Shown: one piece after another, positions 49,516-58,109 of the stretch
Layout: each line of letters starts with the position of its first letter
How positions within the stretch are numbered: position 1 is the stretch's first letter
From: Brevibacterium antiquum
GTDB taxonomy: Bacteria > Actinomycetota > Actinomycetes > Actinomycetales > Brevibacteriaceae
Direction: 5' to 3'
Assembly (NCBI RefSeq): GCF_016107655.1
Contig: NZ_JABASX010000011.1
Span: forward strand, 1-64,000
DNA: 64,000 nt
Program-made: the position numbers and the translations under genes
Notes under the pieces: generated by a model
The model's database searches: none
Seen by the model: only the letters and a program-made list of their open reading frames with translations
What the model was told of the DNA's origin: nothing

Positions 49516-49548
49516 GATCGGCCCGCTGCACTTCGCAACGGGCCGATC
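49516..49548. terminator. bidirectional terminator between permease and VWA gene
   Basis: A perfect 10-base stem, GATCGGCCCG and CGGGCCGATC with a 13-base loop, lies in the 136-base gap between the convergent genes. Confidence 0.75.
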
Positions 49549-49620
49549 GTCTCTGTGTGCAGCGGAGCCGATCATCTCTATATGCAGCTGCCGGGGTCTC
49601 ACCGACTGAAGCCTCAACGC

Positions 49621-51339
49621 TCAACGGCTGAGGACACTGCGGAGAGCGTCGACGACTGCACGTACTGATGCCGCGTTCCCCACGTCCTCAGGGTCAACTT
49701 CGACGCCGACGGGATAGATGAGGCTCGGGTCAGTGCCGACGCCGACTCCGATGACTCCGATGTCGCTGGCTCGGCGCAGACGGGCCACCGTCGCCTCGAG
49801 GTCGCGGGCCAGAAAGTGCTCGTCGTTGGCCTCGCCGGTAGCCGAATCGGCAGGCAGTCCATCGCTGATGACGATCACAGCGGACTTCGCCGCCTGCTGG
49901 CTGCGCAGCCGATCGACGGCCCATCGCAGGCCCTCGGCATCGATGCCTTCACGAAACAGCGAGGTCTTGAGGATCCCACCTAGGTGGGTCCGTGAGCGGC
50001 GCCATGAGGAGTGTGCTGCCTTGACCACGATGTGATGAACCTCGTTGAGGCGGCCGGGACCGGCAGGAGATCCCGCCTTCTTCCAGTCCCGTCGCAGGCG
50101 GCCGCCGCTCCACGCATTCGTGGTGAATCCGAGGATCTCCGTGCTCACGTCCAGCCGGTCGAGGGCGGTGACGATGACATCGAGGAGCGCACCGAGCCGG
50201 GCCGAATGCGGTTTCATCGACCCCGAGAGGTCGAGCAGGAAGGTCACGGCGCAGTCCGTTTCGGCCCGCTGCGAACGTCCGCGGAACACCCGGGGGTCTC
50301 CGGGAGAGGTCAGCAGCCGTGTCAGCCGGGAGGAATCCAGGATGCCTTCATCGGCAGCGACTGCCTCGTGGACATCGGTGACATCGTCGATGACACTGTG
50401 CAGGCGGGTGACGACGGGAGCCAGCGGCACCGCGAGCCGGGCAGCCTCCTCGGCGATCGTACGACGACCGCTGCGCAGACTCTCGGCCCTGACCAGATCG
50501 GTGATGTGGGATGTCCTGTCGAAACTCGTATCCCAGATGCGATACCCGTGAGCGACATGGAGGCGTCCGCTCCTCGAATCCGGGGCAGGGGCGAACAGCT
50601 CCTCACTGACGTCGAAGACCAGGGGCAGGTTCGCGCTCACTCGACGTTCGCGCGCTCCGGTCCGTGTGCTCTCCCGATCTTCGAGAGCGGTGATCCGACC
50701 GGCGATCGTGCGGGCCAGGTCACGGGCCACCTTCGCGAAGGCATACTGATCGTGACATGTCGCTTTCAGGGATGGCAGGAACGGACCCAGATCGGCCGAA
50801 AGTTCGAATCGGGCCTCTTCGATGAGGTCGGACTCGACAGGTGTGATCGGCTCGCGAGTCAGGGCGGCCCGAGTGATGAGGATGACGGTGAACAGCAGCA
50901 TGCCCAGATGGGTCTCATGGAGTCGGCTGCGCAGGTACTCGCTGCGCCAGACGGCATGGCGCAGCGACAGATTGGCCCGGACTCCCGACTGCACGACCAA
51001 GGACTCGCACCGACACTGTTCGAGGATCTCGACGAGGAGACGTTCCTCTCTGGCATCGGGCAGCAGTGCTCGGTGCACCTCCAGGTCGCTGAATCTCCGG
51101 CGCATTGCCATCGCATCCGTGGCTCCTCGCAGCGAGTCGAGACCGGCCGTGCGCGGATTCGGGTAGAGGTGAGGGGCGTTCATCGGCAGCATCCCTCGAG
51201 AATCGACGGGGCGATGGGCCCACAGATCGACTCGGGGATCGCCGCTCAGCGCCCTGAACACCGAGGCCAGACGCCTCTCCAGCATGGCCTCCTCCCGGTG
51301 GGAGCGGCCCTCGGACGACAGCGATCCGAGCTCGGCCAT
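49621..51339 (-). CDS. CobT-like VWA-domain protein
   Basis: A 572-residue protein with a C-terminal von Willebrand A domain whose metal site DLSGS lies at 370-374 (LLDLSGSMKPHSARLG), followed by the conserved Thr and Asp (SAVIVISDGLPAD). The N-terminal 360 residues resemble CobT of the aerobic cobaltochelatase and related MoxR partners. It overlaps the AAA+ gene by one base (TGATG), as a working pair. No CobN-type chelatase subunit is visible, so the complex probably remodels another client, perhaps a metalloenzyme. Confidence 0.82.
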   Translation of the reverse strand: MAELGSLSSEGRSHREEAMLERRLASVFRALSGDPRVDLWAHRPVDSRGMLPMNAPHLYPNPRTAGLDSLRGATDAMAMRRRFSDLEVHRALLPDAREERLLVEILEQCRCESLVVQSGVRANLSLRHAVWRSEYLRSRLHETHLGMLLFTVILITRAALTREPITPVESDLIEEARFELSADLGPFLPSLKATCHDQYAFAKVARDLARTIAGRITALEDRESTRTGARERRVSANLPLVFDVSEELFAPAPDSRSGRLHVAHGYRIWDTSFDRTSHITDLVRAESLRSGRRTIAEEAARLAVPLAPVVTRLHSVIDDVTDVHEAVAADEGILDSSRLTRLLTSPGDPRVFRGRSQRAETDCAVTFLLDLSGSMKPHSARLGALLDVIVTALDRLDVSTEILGFTTNAWSGGRLRRDWKKAGSPAGPGRLNEVHHIVVKAAHSSWRRSRTHLGGILKTSLFREGIDAEGLRWAVDRLRSQQAAKSAVIVISDGLPADSATGEANDEHFLARDLEATVARLRRASDIGVIGVGVGTDPSLIYPVGVEVDPEDVGNAASVRAVVDALRSVLSR

Positions 51340-52307
51340 CAGCTTGCCGTTGCTACGTCACTGACGCGCAGCTCGTCGCCGAAACAGCGCTGATAGTATT
51401 CCGCGACGAGTGGGTGCTCGGAGGGATCACAGCGGTTGAGGAAGGAGAATCTGAAGGCGAGTTCGACGTCGCCGAAGATCACCGAGTTCTGAGCCCAGGA
51501 GATGACCGTGCGCGGCGACATGAGTGCGGACACGTCCCCGGCGGCAAATCCGCTCCTCGTCAGCGCCGCCACCTCGATCATCGTCCGCACTCCGTCGGTG
51601 CCGACAGCATCCGCGGCTTCGGGCACCTGCCCGGTGACGACGAGGAACTCTTCGTCGGGGTCGAGGTAGTCAAGTGAGGCGATGATGTTCCAGCGGTCGA
51701 GTTGAGCCTGGTTGAGCCGGTTGACTCCGTGGTAGAGACCGTTGATGTTGCCCAGCCCGACGGTGTTGGCCGTGGCGAAGAGACGGAACTTCGGATGCGG
51801 ACGGATCACCCGGTTCTGCTCCGTGAGGGTGAACAGCCCGTTGCGTTCGAGCAGGCGTTGGATGATGAACATGACCTCCGGTCGACCCGCATCGTATTCG
51901 TCGAAGACGAGAGCCATCGGCCGGGTCAGCGCATGGGGGATGACTCCTTCCTCGAAAGCTGTGCGAGGCTGACCGTCTTCGATGACGACTTGGTCCTTGC
52001 CCACGAGATCGGCGCGCGATATCTGTCCGTCGAGGTTGACGCGCATGAGCGGCCAGTTCAGACGCGCCGCGATCTGCTCGATGTGAGTCGACTTCCCGGT
52101 CCCGTGCAGGCCCTGGACCAGCACTCGCGAGCCATGGGCGAACCCTGCAAGAACGGCTCGGGTGACCTGTGGATCGAACCGGTAGTTCTCATCGATGTCC
52201 GGAACCAGGTCACTGTCGTCGTCGAGAACGGGCACCGGCATGTCTGCATCGATGCCGAACATGTCTCGAATCGTTGATTTGTCGGCCATCGTTGAATCGT
52301 CGGCCAT
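51339..52307 (-). CDS. CobS-like AAA+ ATPase (MoxR group)
   Basis: A 322-residue AAA+ ATPase. Walker A is GLHGTGKST at 66-74, the CobS-typical NLDGQISRADLVGKD lies at 91-105, and Walker B is LVFDEYD at 133-139; ATANTVGLGN is sensor 1. Length and motifs match CobS of cobaltochelatase (about 330). Start ATG at 52307 with AAAGGA upstream; a longer frame to 52370 runs into the IclR gene. Together with the VWA protein it forms an ATP-driven pair whose client is not in evidence. Confidence 0.85.
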   Translation of the reverse strand: MADDSTMADKSTIRDMFGIDADMPVPVLDDDSDLVPDIDENYRFDPQVTRAVLAGFAHGSRVLVQGLHGTGKSTHIEQIAARLNWPLMRVNLDGQISRADLVGKDQVVIEDGQPRTAFEEGVIPHALTRPMALVFDEYDAGRPEVMFIIQRLLERNGLFTLTEQNRVIRPHPKFRLFATANTVGLGNINGLYHGVNRLNQAQLDRWNIIASLDYLDPDEEFLVVTGQVPEAADAVGTDGVRTMIEVAALTRSGFAAGDVSALMSPRTVISWAQNSVIFGDVELAFRFSFLNRCDPSEHPLVAEYYQRCFGDELRVSDVATAS

Positions 52308-52347
52308 ATTATGCGCCGTCCTTTCGCAGTCAGTGTGTGTCTGAGGT

Positions 52348-53208
52348 TCAGGCCGAGGATGTGATCGCATCCTCGCGATCGATCTCGTTGAGAAGAGCCA
52401 TGCGCTTCGCTGCGGCGCGAACCACCGGCAAGAGTTCGACGAGGTTGTCGATCGACTTGCGGATCACGGGAGCCTGGATTGCCAGGGCCTGATTCGAGCG
52501 GCCGATGTCTGTGGGGATGAGCACTGCCAAGCAGACGAGTCCTTCAAGGTACTCCTGCCGGTCGAGGGCGTAGCCGAGCTGACGGACCGAGCCGAGTTCC
52601 TCATCCAGCACGTCCGGGTCAGTGACGGTGTTCGCGGTGAAGGCTCTCAGCTGCCCACTGGTGAGCAGCCGACGACGAGGGGTGTCTCCATATTGCGAGG
52701 TGATCATCTTCCCGCTCGCCGAGGCATGGATGGGCACCCGGCTGCCGGCCTCGAGATGCACCCTCAGCGGGTGGGAGGTCTCCACGCGATCGAGGTAGAT
52801 GACGTCATTGCCGGAGACAGCGGTGAGGTTGCAGCTCTCGCCGACGTCTTCGGCCAGCTGCGTCAGGATCATCCGCCTTGCCCCCTGCCGAGAATCGTTG
52901 AGCAGGACATCCTCTGCCATCCGTCTCAGTCGTGCCCCCGTGCCGTAGTGGCGACCATCGCTGTGCCGAGTCAGCAGCCCTGCACCCTCGAGCTGCTGGA
53001 GCATGCGATGGAGGGTGGGTTTCGGCAGGCCCGTCTGCACAACCAGGGACTGCAGCGTGAAGATCTGGTCTCGGGTGGAGATGAATTCCAGGAGGGACAC
53101 CAGTCTCAGTGCAGGAGTCTCACCGGCAATCGAGAGACCCTCGTCGGTCATCGGCTCTGCTGCATCATCCATGTTCCTCGTCCTCCCAACCCCTGCGGGC
53201 ATCGTCAC
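52348..53208 (-). CDS. IclR-family regulator next to xsc
   Basis: A 286-residue regulator, with the winged helix around residues 35-80 (FTLQSLVVQTGLPKPTLHRM) and a C-terminal effector domain (DVIYLDRVETSHPLRVHLEA, VPIHASASGKMITSQYG). It is divergent from xsc and upstream of the CobS/CobT-like pair in its own direction (40-base gap), so it may control both. ATG at 53208 or 53172 could start it. Confidence 0.9.
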   Translation of the reverse strand: MTMPAGVGRTRNMDDAAEPMTDEGLSIAGETPALRLVSLLEFISTRDQIFTLQSLVVQTGLPKPTLHRMLQQLEGAGLLTRHSDGRHYGTGARLRRMAEDVLLNDSRQGARRMILTQLAEDVGESCNLTAVSGNDVIYLDRVETSHPLRVHLEAGSRVPIHASASGKMITSQYGDTPRRRLLTSGQLRAFTANTVTDPDVLDEELGSVRQLGYALDRQEYLEGLVCLAVLIPTDIGRSNQALAIQAPVIRKSIDNLVELLPVVRAAAKRMALLNEIDREDAITSSA

Positions 53209-53280
53209 CTCGGAATCGCTGTCTCAGCCATCACTGTCTCAGCGTCGTCATCGAGTCCGGACATCACCGCCCGAATTCCA

Positions 53281-53369
53281 TTGTTCCGGATTATCGTACC
53301 AAATGAAATCTTTTCCGGAACTCTGTTGACATGACGAAGGCCGATCACTAACGTCAAATATGTTCCGCT
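53281..53369 (+). promoter_or_regulatory. xsc promoter with GTTCCG-type repeats
   Basis: A -35 TTGACA at 53326-53331 is followed, after 17 bases, by TAACGT at 53349-53354, a good sigma-70-type promoter for xsc. Flanking it are GTTCCGGA (53283), TTCCGGAA (53313, a perfect palindrome just upstream of the -35) and GTTCCG (53362). These repeats are likely sites for the adjacent IclR protein. Confidence 0.6.
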
Positions 53370-53439
53370 TTTCGAAGTGATGTGAACATAAATCCGAGAC
53401 CACAAGGCAGTGGTCGCACGACGAACAGGAGACGTTGCA

Positions 53440-55260
53440 ATGACGGAACTGGCCGATCGAACCGACAAGGCAGCACTCAGCGAGGCTGCGAAACCACAGA
53501 AGATCACATCGTCCGAAGCGTTCGTCGAAACGATGGTCGCCAATGGTGTCACCGACATCTTCGGGATTATGGGCTCGGCATTCATGGATGCCATGGACAT
53601 CTTCGCTCCCGCGGGCATCGACTTCATTCCCGTGGTCCATGAACAGGGTGCTGCGCACATGGCCGACGGCTACGCCCGCGCGTCTGGCCGGCATGGCGTC
53701 GTCACCGGACAGAACGGGCCGGGCATCTCGAACTGCGTGACAGCCATCGCGGCCGCCTACTGGGCGCACTCACCGGTCGTCATCGTCACCCCGGAGGCGG
53801 GAACGAATTCGATCGGTCTGGGCGGATTCCAAGAGGCCAATCAGCTGCCGATGTTCCAGGAGTTCACGAAGTACCAGGGACACGTCAGCCACGCGGCCCG
53901 CATGTCCGAATTCACTGCCCGCTGCTTCGACCGGGCGAAGTCCGAGATGGGCCCGACCCAGCTGAATATTCCCCGCGACTACTTCTACGGGGAATGCTCA
54001 TCCGAGATTCCCCAGCCGCAGAAGATCGATCGCGGTGCAGGCGGGACCGAAAGCCTGGAGGAAGCGGCCAGCCTGCTCGCCTCGGCGAAGAACCCCGTCA
54101 TCGTATCCGGCGGCGGCGTCGTCATGGCCGATGGGGTCGATGAGTGCATCGCCTTGGCGGAGCGCCTCGGATCCCCGGTGGTCAACAGCTATCAGCACAA
54201 CGACTCGTTCCCAGCCAGCCATCCGCTGTGGGCAGGGCCGCTGGGCTACCAGGGGTCAAAGGCCGGGATGACCCTGATCAATCAGGCCGATGTCGTCCTC
54301 GCGCTCGGCACCCGCCTCGGGCCGTTCGGCACACTGCCCCAGTACGAATTCGACTACTGGCCCACGAATGCCAAGATCATCCAGGTCGATGCCGACCAGA
54401 AGATGCTCGGTCTGGTCAAGAAGATCGATGTCGGCATCTGCGGCGATGCCAAGGCCGTTGCCGAGGAGCTCCTCGCCCGGCTCAACGATCGCGACGTCGC
54501 CGGCGATGCCACGAAGTCCCAGCGAGCAGAGCTCATCCGTGCTGAGAAGGAGGCCTGGGAGGCTGAGCTCGATTCGTGGACCCATGAGCGCGACGAGTTC
54601 TCCCTCGACACCATCGACGAGGCGGAGAAGGAAGAGGGCAACTGGCTCCATCCGCGGCAGGTTCTCCGCGAACTCGAGAAGGCGATGCCCGCCGATGTCA
54701 TGGTCTCGACCGATATCGGCAACATCAACTCGGTCGCACACAGCTACCTGAGGTTCGAACGCCCCCGCAGCTTCTTCGCCCCGATGAGCTTCGGCAACTG
54801 CGGCTACGCTCTGCCGACGATGATCGGAGCCAAGCGGGCTGCTCCGGAGCGTCCGGCCATCGCCTACGCCGGCGACGGCGCTTGGGCCATGAGCATGGTG
54901 GAGATCCTCACCGCCGTCCGGCACGACATCCCGGTCACCGCCGTCGTCTTCCGCAACCGGCAGTGGGGAGCGGAGAAGAAGAACCAGGTTGAGTTCTACG
55001 GTCGTCGCTTCATCGCCGGTGAACTGGACAACGGTGAGAGCTTCGCCGCGATGGCCGAATCGATGGGTGCCGAAGGAATCGTCGTCGACCAGCTCGACGA
55101 GGTCGGACCTGCCCTGCAGAAGGCAGTGGAGGCACAGATGAACGAGGGCAAGACCACCGTCATCGAAGTCATGTGCACCAAGGAACTGGGAGATCCGTTC
55201 CGCCGCGATGCACTGCGCAAACCGGTTCGCACACTCGACAAGTACAAGGACTTCGTGTGA
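53440..55260 (+). CDS. xsc: sulfoacetaldehyde acetyltransferase
   Basis: A 606-residue thiamine-diphosphate enzyme converting sulfoacetaldehyde and phosphate to acetyl phosphate plus sulfite. The N-terminus, VTDIFGIMGSAFMDAMDIFA, VVHEQGAAHMADGYARASG (catalytic Glu) and GQNGPGISNCVTAIAAAYW with GLGGFQEANQLPMFQEF and LNIPRDYFYGE are characteristic of Xsc rather than acetolactate synthase. GDGAWAMSMVEIL with the later Asn is the cofactor pyrophosphate motif. ATG at 53440 has AGGAGA upstream; a GTG at 53410 is possible but lacks support. It has its own promoter and terminator. Confidence 0.93.
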   Translation: MTELADRTDKAALSEAAKPQKITSSEAFVETMVANGVTDIFGIMGSAFMDAMDIFAPAGIDFIPVVHEQGAAHMADGYARASGRHGVVTGQNGPGISNCVTAIAAAYWAHSPVVIVTPEAGTNSIGLGGFQEANQLPMFQEFTKYQGHVSHAARMSEFTARCFDRAKSEMGPTQLNIPRDYFYGECSSEIPQPQKIDRGAGGTESLEEAASLLASAKNPVIVSGGGVVMADGVDECIALAERLGSPVVNSYQHNDSFPASHPLWAGPLGYQGSKAGMTLINQADVVLALGTRLGPFGTLPQYEFDYWPTNAKIIQVDADQKMLGLVKKIDVGICGDAKAVAEELLARLNDRDVAGDATKSQRAELIRAEKEAWEAELDSWTHERDEFSLDTIDEAEKEEGNWLHPRQVLRELEKAMPADVMVSTDIGNINSVAHSYLRFERPRSFFAPMSFGNCGYALPTMIGAKRAAPERPAIAYAGDGAWAMSMVEILTAVRHDIPVTAVVFRNRQWGAEKKNQVEFYGRRFIAGELDNGESFAAMAESMGAEGIVVDQLDEVGPALQKAVEAQMNEGKTTVIEVMCTKELGDPFRRDALRKPVRTLDKYKDFV

Positions 55261-55295
55261 TCGTCCGAGTCTGCTGACAGCAGCTCTACAATGAC

Positions 55296-55334
55296 GTCGG
55301 GGCACCGAGGCTCAGTCAGGCTCGGTGCCCCGAC
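55296..55334 (+). terminator. strong hairpin terminator after xsc
   Basis: A perfect 14-base stem (GTCGGGGCACCGAG with CTCGGTGCCCCGAC) around an 11-base loop begins 35 bases after the xsc stop. It separates xsc from the next unit. Confidence 0.85.
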
Positions 55335-55415
55335 GCCGTTCCGCAGCATCACACCCCGATCGACGGCAGAGTCGACGAAGCTATCGACACTGCCGCAGAA
55401 AGCTGGACCTCAGCG

Positions 55416-57065
55416 ATGAATTCACCCGAAAACGTCATCTATCCGGCCAAGATGGTCAGGACGCTCGACCCCGCGCGACCCACCGCCGAGGCGGTCATGG
55501 TGAGTGGATCACGGATCCGTGCCGTCGGCTCCCTCGACGAGCTCAGGGCCTACGGTCCCTCACGCATCGACGATCGGTTCGCCGAGTCCGTGATCTTCCC
55601 CGGAATGGTCGAAGCCCACGCACACGCGGGCAGCGGCGGAATGTGGGAGAACACCTACGTCGGCTTCCACACGAGGAAGGACCCCGAGGGCAGGATCTGG
55701 CCGGGCTGCACCAGCATCGACGAGGTTCTCGAACGCCTGCGGCAGGCCGATGCGCAGCTCACGGAAGGCGAGATCCTCACCGCATGGGGGCTGGATCCGA
55801 TCTTCTTCCCCGGAGACCGGCTCGACAAACGCCACCTCGACAGTGTTTCGACGACTCGCCCGATCTTCGTCAGCCACCAGAGCGGACACCTTGCCACGGT
55901 GAATACGGCGATGCTCACCCACGAGGGCATCGACCGGGACTGCCCGGTCGAGGGAGTGGTCAAGGGCGAGGACGGAGAACCCAACGGCGAACTCCAGGAA
56001 CCGCCCGCGATCGCCCTGATCACGAGCGCTTCGTCCCTTCTGGGGGCTCCCTTCAACGCCGCCACCCTGCGCAGCTTCGCCGCAGACGCACGCAATCACG
56101 GGGTGACCACCTCGGCGGACCTCGGCAACCCATTCATCATGACCGATGCGCTGGCCGAGCATCGCTCGGTCATCGATGACGAGTCCTTTCCCCTGCGGCT
56201 GTCGCTGTTCCACCTCGGCGGCGGGATGGGTGCCGGCGGTGAGCCGACGACCGCGGCGCAGAAGCTGGCGGAACTGGCCACGACCGGCAGCGACAAGATG
56301 CACCTCGGCGGGGTGAAGCTCTTCCTCGACGGCTCCATCCAGGGCTTCACCGCACGACTCCAGTCCCCCGGCTACCTGCCCGATGACGGCAACGGCATCT
56401 GGCTCTCATCGCCCGAGGAGTTCTACACGGCCTTCCGCGCCTACCATTCGGCAGGCGCGACGATCCACGTCCACTGCAACGGCGACGAGGCCACCGAACT
56501 CTACCTCGACACAGTGGAGCAGGTGCTGCAGGAGGTTCCGCGCTGGGACCACCGGCATACGGTCACCCACAGTCAGCTGACCACTCCGGCGCAGTACCGG
56601 CGGATGAAGGCGCTGGGCATGTGCGCGAACATCTTCTCCAACCACATCTGGTACTGGGGCGACCAGCATCGCGATCTCATCCTCGGCCCGGATCGTGCCG
56701 AGCGGATGGATGCCGCCGCGACGGCGCTGCGCATCGGTGTGCCGATCTCACTGCACTGCGACACTCCCGTCACTCCGCTCGATGCGCTGGCCACGGCATC
56801 GTACGCGGCCGAACGCGCCACCCCCAGCGGGACGATCCTCGGTCGGCACGAACGCATCAGTGTGCCCGAGGCTCTGGACGCGGTCACCCTCGGGGCCGCC
56901 TACATGCTCAAACTCGATCACCTCGTGGGCTCTCTCGAAGCGGGCAAATTCGCGGACTTCGCGATCCTCGACCGAGACCCTTATGAATGCGAGCCCGCCG
57001 AGCTGCGGGACATCACCGTGCACGGATCGGTCGTGGCCGGCAGACACTTCCCCGCAGCAGGTTGA
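55416..57065 (+). CDS. amidohydrolase_3 (YtcJ-like) metal-dependent hydrolase
   Basis: A 549-residue hydrolase. FPGMVEAHAHAGSGG has the HxH ligands (around residues 67-69); LGGVKLFLDGSIQGFTARLQ carries the usual lysine and substrate loop; IHVHCNGDEATELYLD, THSQL and SLHCDTPVTPLDAL supply further ligands. The C-terminus LEAGKFADFAILDRDPYE is typical. It is 3 bases from the CobW-type GTPase gene and upstream of a peptide/nickel-type importer, suggesting the GTPase supplies its metal or that the importer supplies its substrate. Substrate unknown. Confidence 0.88.
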   Translation: MNSPENVIYPAKMVRTLDPARPTAEAVMVSGSRIRAVGSLDELRAYGPSRIDDRFAESVIFPGMVEAHAHAGSGGMWENTYVGFHTRKDPEGRIWPGCTSIDEVLERLRQADAQLTEGEILTAWGLDPIFFPGDRLDKRHLDSVSTTRPIFVSHQSGHLATVNTAMLTHEGIDRDCPVEGVVKGEDGEPNGELQEPPAIALITSASSLLGAPFNAATLRSFAADARNHGVTTSADLGNPFIMTDALAEHRSVIDDESFPLRLSLFHLGGGMGAGGEPTTAAQKLAELATTGSDKMHLGGVKLFLDGSIQGFTARLQSPGYLPDDGNGIWLSSPEEFYTAFRAYHSAGATIHVHCNGDEATELYLDTVEQVLQEVPRWDHRHTVTHSQLTTPAQYRRMKALGMCANIFSNHIWYWGDQHRDLILGPDRAERMDAAATALRIGVPISLHCDTPVTPLDALATASYAAERATPSGTILGRHERISVPEALDAVTLGAAYMLKLDHLVGSLEAGKFADFAILDRDPYECEPAELRDITVHGSVVAGRHFPAAG

Positions 57066-57068
57066 GCG

Positions 57069-58082
57069 ATGATCGAGCTGACAGTAATCGGAGGCTACCT
57101 CGGGGCAGGCAAGACAACTCTGCTCAATGAGATCCTCGACCGTCAGGACGGCGAGCGCGTTGCCGTCATCGTCAATGACTTCGGCACGGTCAACATCGAT
57201 GCCGAGATCATCGGCAGCGTGGACGGTCGGGCATGGGAGATCGCCAACGGATGCATCTGCTGCGATCTCTCGGACGGGATGGCCGCCGCGATCGAGAGCA
57301 TCCGGAACGCCGAGCCACCGGTCAGCCGCGTCTACATCGAGGTCAGCGGGGTCGGCCGACCCGAGGTCGTCGCTCGTTGGGGCTCTCATCCAGGGTTCGC
57401 CCGGGGTGGTTCCGTCGTCTGTGCGGATGTCATATCTGTTCGCCGCGACGTCAGCCGGAAGTGGGTGGGCGAAACCGTGGCCTCTCAGCTGCGCGGCGCT
57501 GACCGACTCCTGCTGACGAAGACCGACCTGGTCGGTCCCGAACAGATCGAGGATGTCAGGCAATGGCTGGGCTCACAGCCCGGCATCGACGCCGAGTTCG
57601 TCGACCGTGATCAGGTGCTCGCCGGAGCGCGGGTGCCTGGGACTCAAGCTGCGGCCCGACCGGGATGCTCGACTGTGGATGCCGCAGGCAACGCATCCGT
57701 CTCCGACCCTGATCCGAGCCACGAGACCAGGACCCACAGCTCCTGGTCGGTCACGATCACCTCAGCCGTCGACCCTGCACAGCTGCGCTGTCTCGTCCTC
57801 GACTTGCCTGAGCCCTTCGTCCGCGTCAAGGGGATTCTGGCCGACAAACGGAATGTCGGTCAACAGATGCTCGTCCAATTCGACGGTACGAGGTTCGAAA
57901 CGCAAGCCTTGGCTTCGCACGACGTTGGTGGTCATGAGGGCAAACCCACCGGCGGCATGAACGATCCCGGCCACAGTGCGGGACGGCTCGTCCTCATCGC
58001 TGCCGGCGACTATCCAGGTACGCCCGAAGCTGTGACCACACTGGCCCATGCACTCGGCGGCAGGGTCGACAACCAGACCTAA
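57069..58082 (+). CDS. CobW/COG0523 GTP-binding metallochaperone
   Basis: A 337-residue G3E GTPase: Walker A GGYLGAGKTTLLNE near residue 8, the metal-binding CICC in NGCICCDLSDGMAAAIES near residue 65, the Switch-like Glu-Val-Ser segment IEVSGVGRPE, and the nucleotide specificity motif TKTD. The C-terminal CobW_C domain (RCLVLDLPEPFVRVKGILAD) follows. It is coupled to the amidohydrolase by a 3-base gap; members of the family move Zn, Co or Fe to client enzymes. Confidence 0.9.
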   Translation: MIELTVIGGYLGAGKTTLLNEILDRQDGERVAVIVNDFGTVNIDAEIIGSVDGRAWEIANGCICCDLSDGMAAAIESIRNAEPPVSRVYIEVSGVGRPEVVARWGSHPGFARGGSVVCADVISVRRDVSRKWVGETVASQLRGADRLLLTKTDLVGPEQIEDVRQWLGSQPGIDAEFVDRDQVLAGARVPGTQAAARPGCSTVDAAGNASVSDPDPSHETRTHSSWSVTITSAVDPAQLRCLVLDLPEPFVRVKGILADKRNVGQQMLVQFDGTRFETQALASHDVGGHEGKPTGGMNDPGHSAGRLVLIAAGDYPGTPEAVTTLAHALGGRVDNQT

Positions 58083-58109
58083 GCCGTCTGGAGGATTGGA
58101 AAAGGAACA

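Noticed and set aside
53440..55260. Acetolactate synthase for the ThDP enzyme
   Set aside because: The GSAFMDAMD, GGFQEANQLPMFQEF and NIPRDYF motifs, and the pta, tpa and TauR-like neighbours, fit Xsc much better.
54256..55305. 349-codon open frame antisense to xsc
   Set aside because: Same cause: the frame mirrors codon positions of xsc and its translation has no family character.
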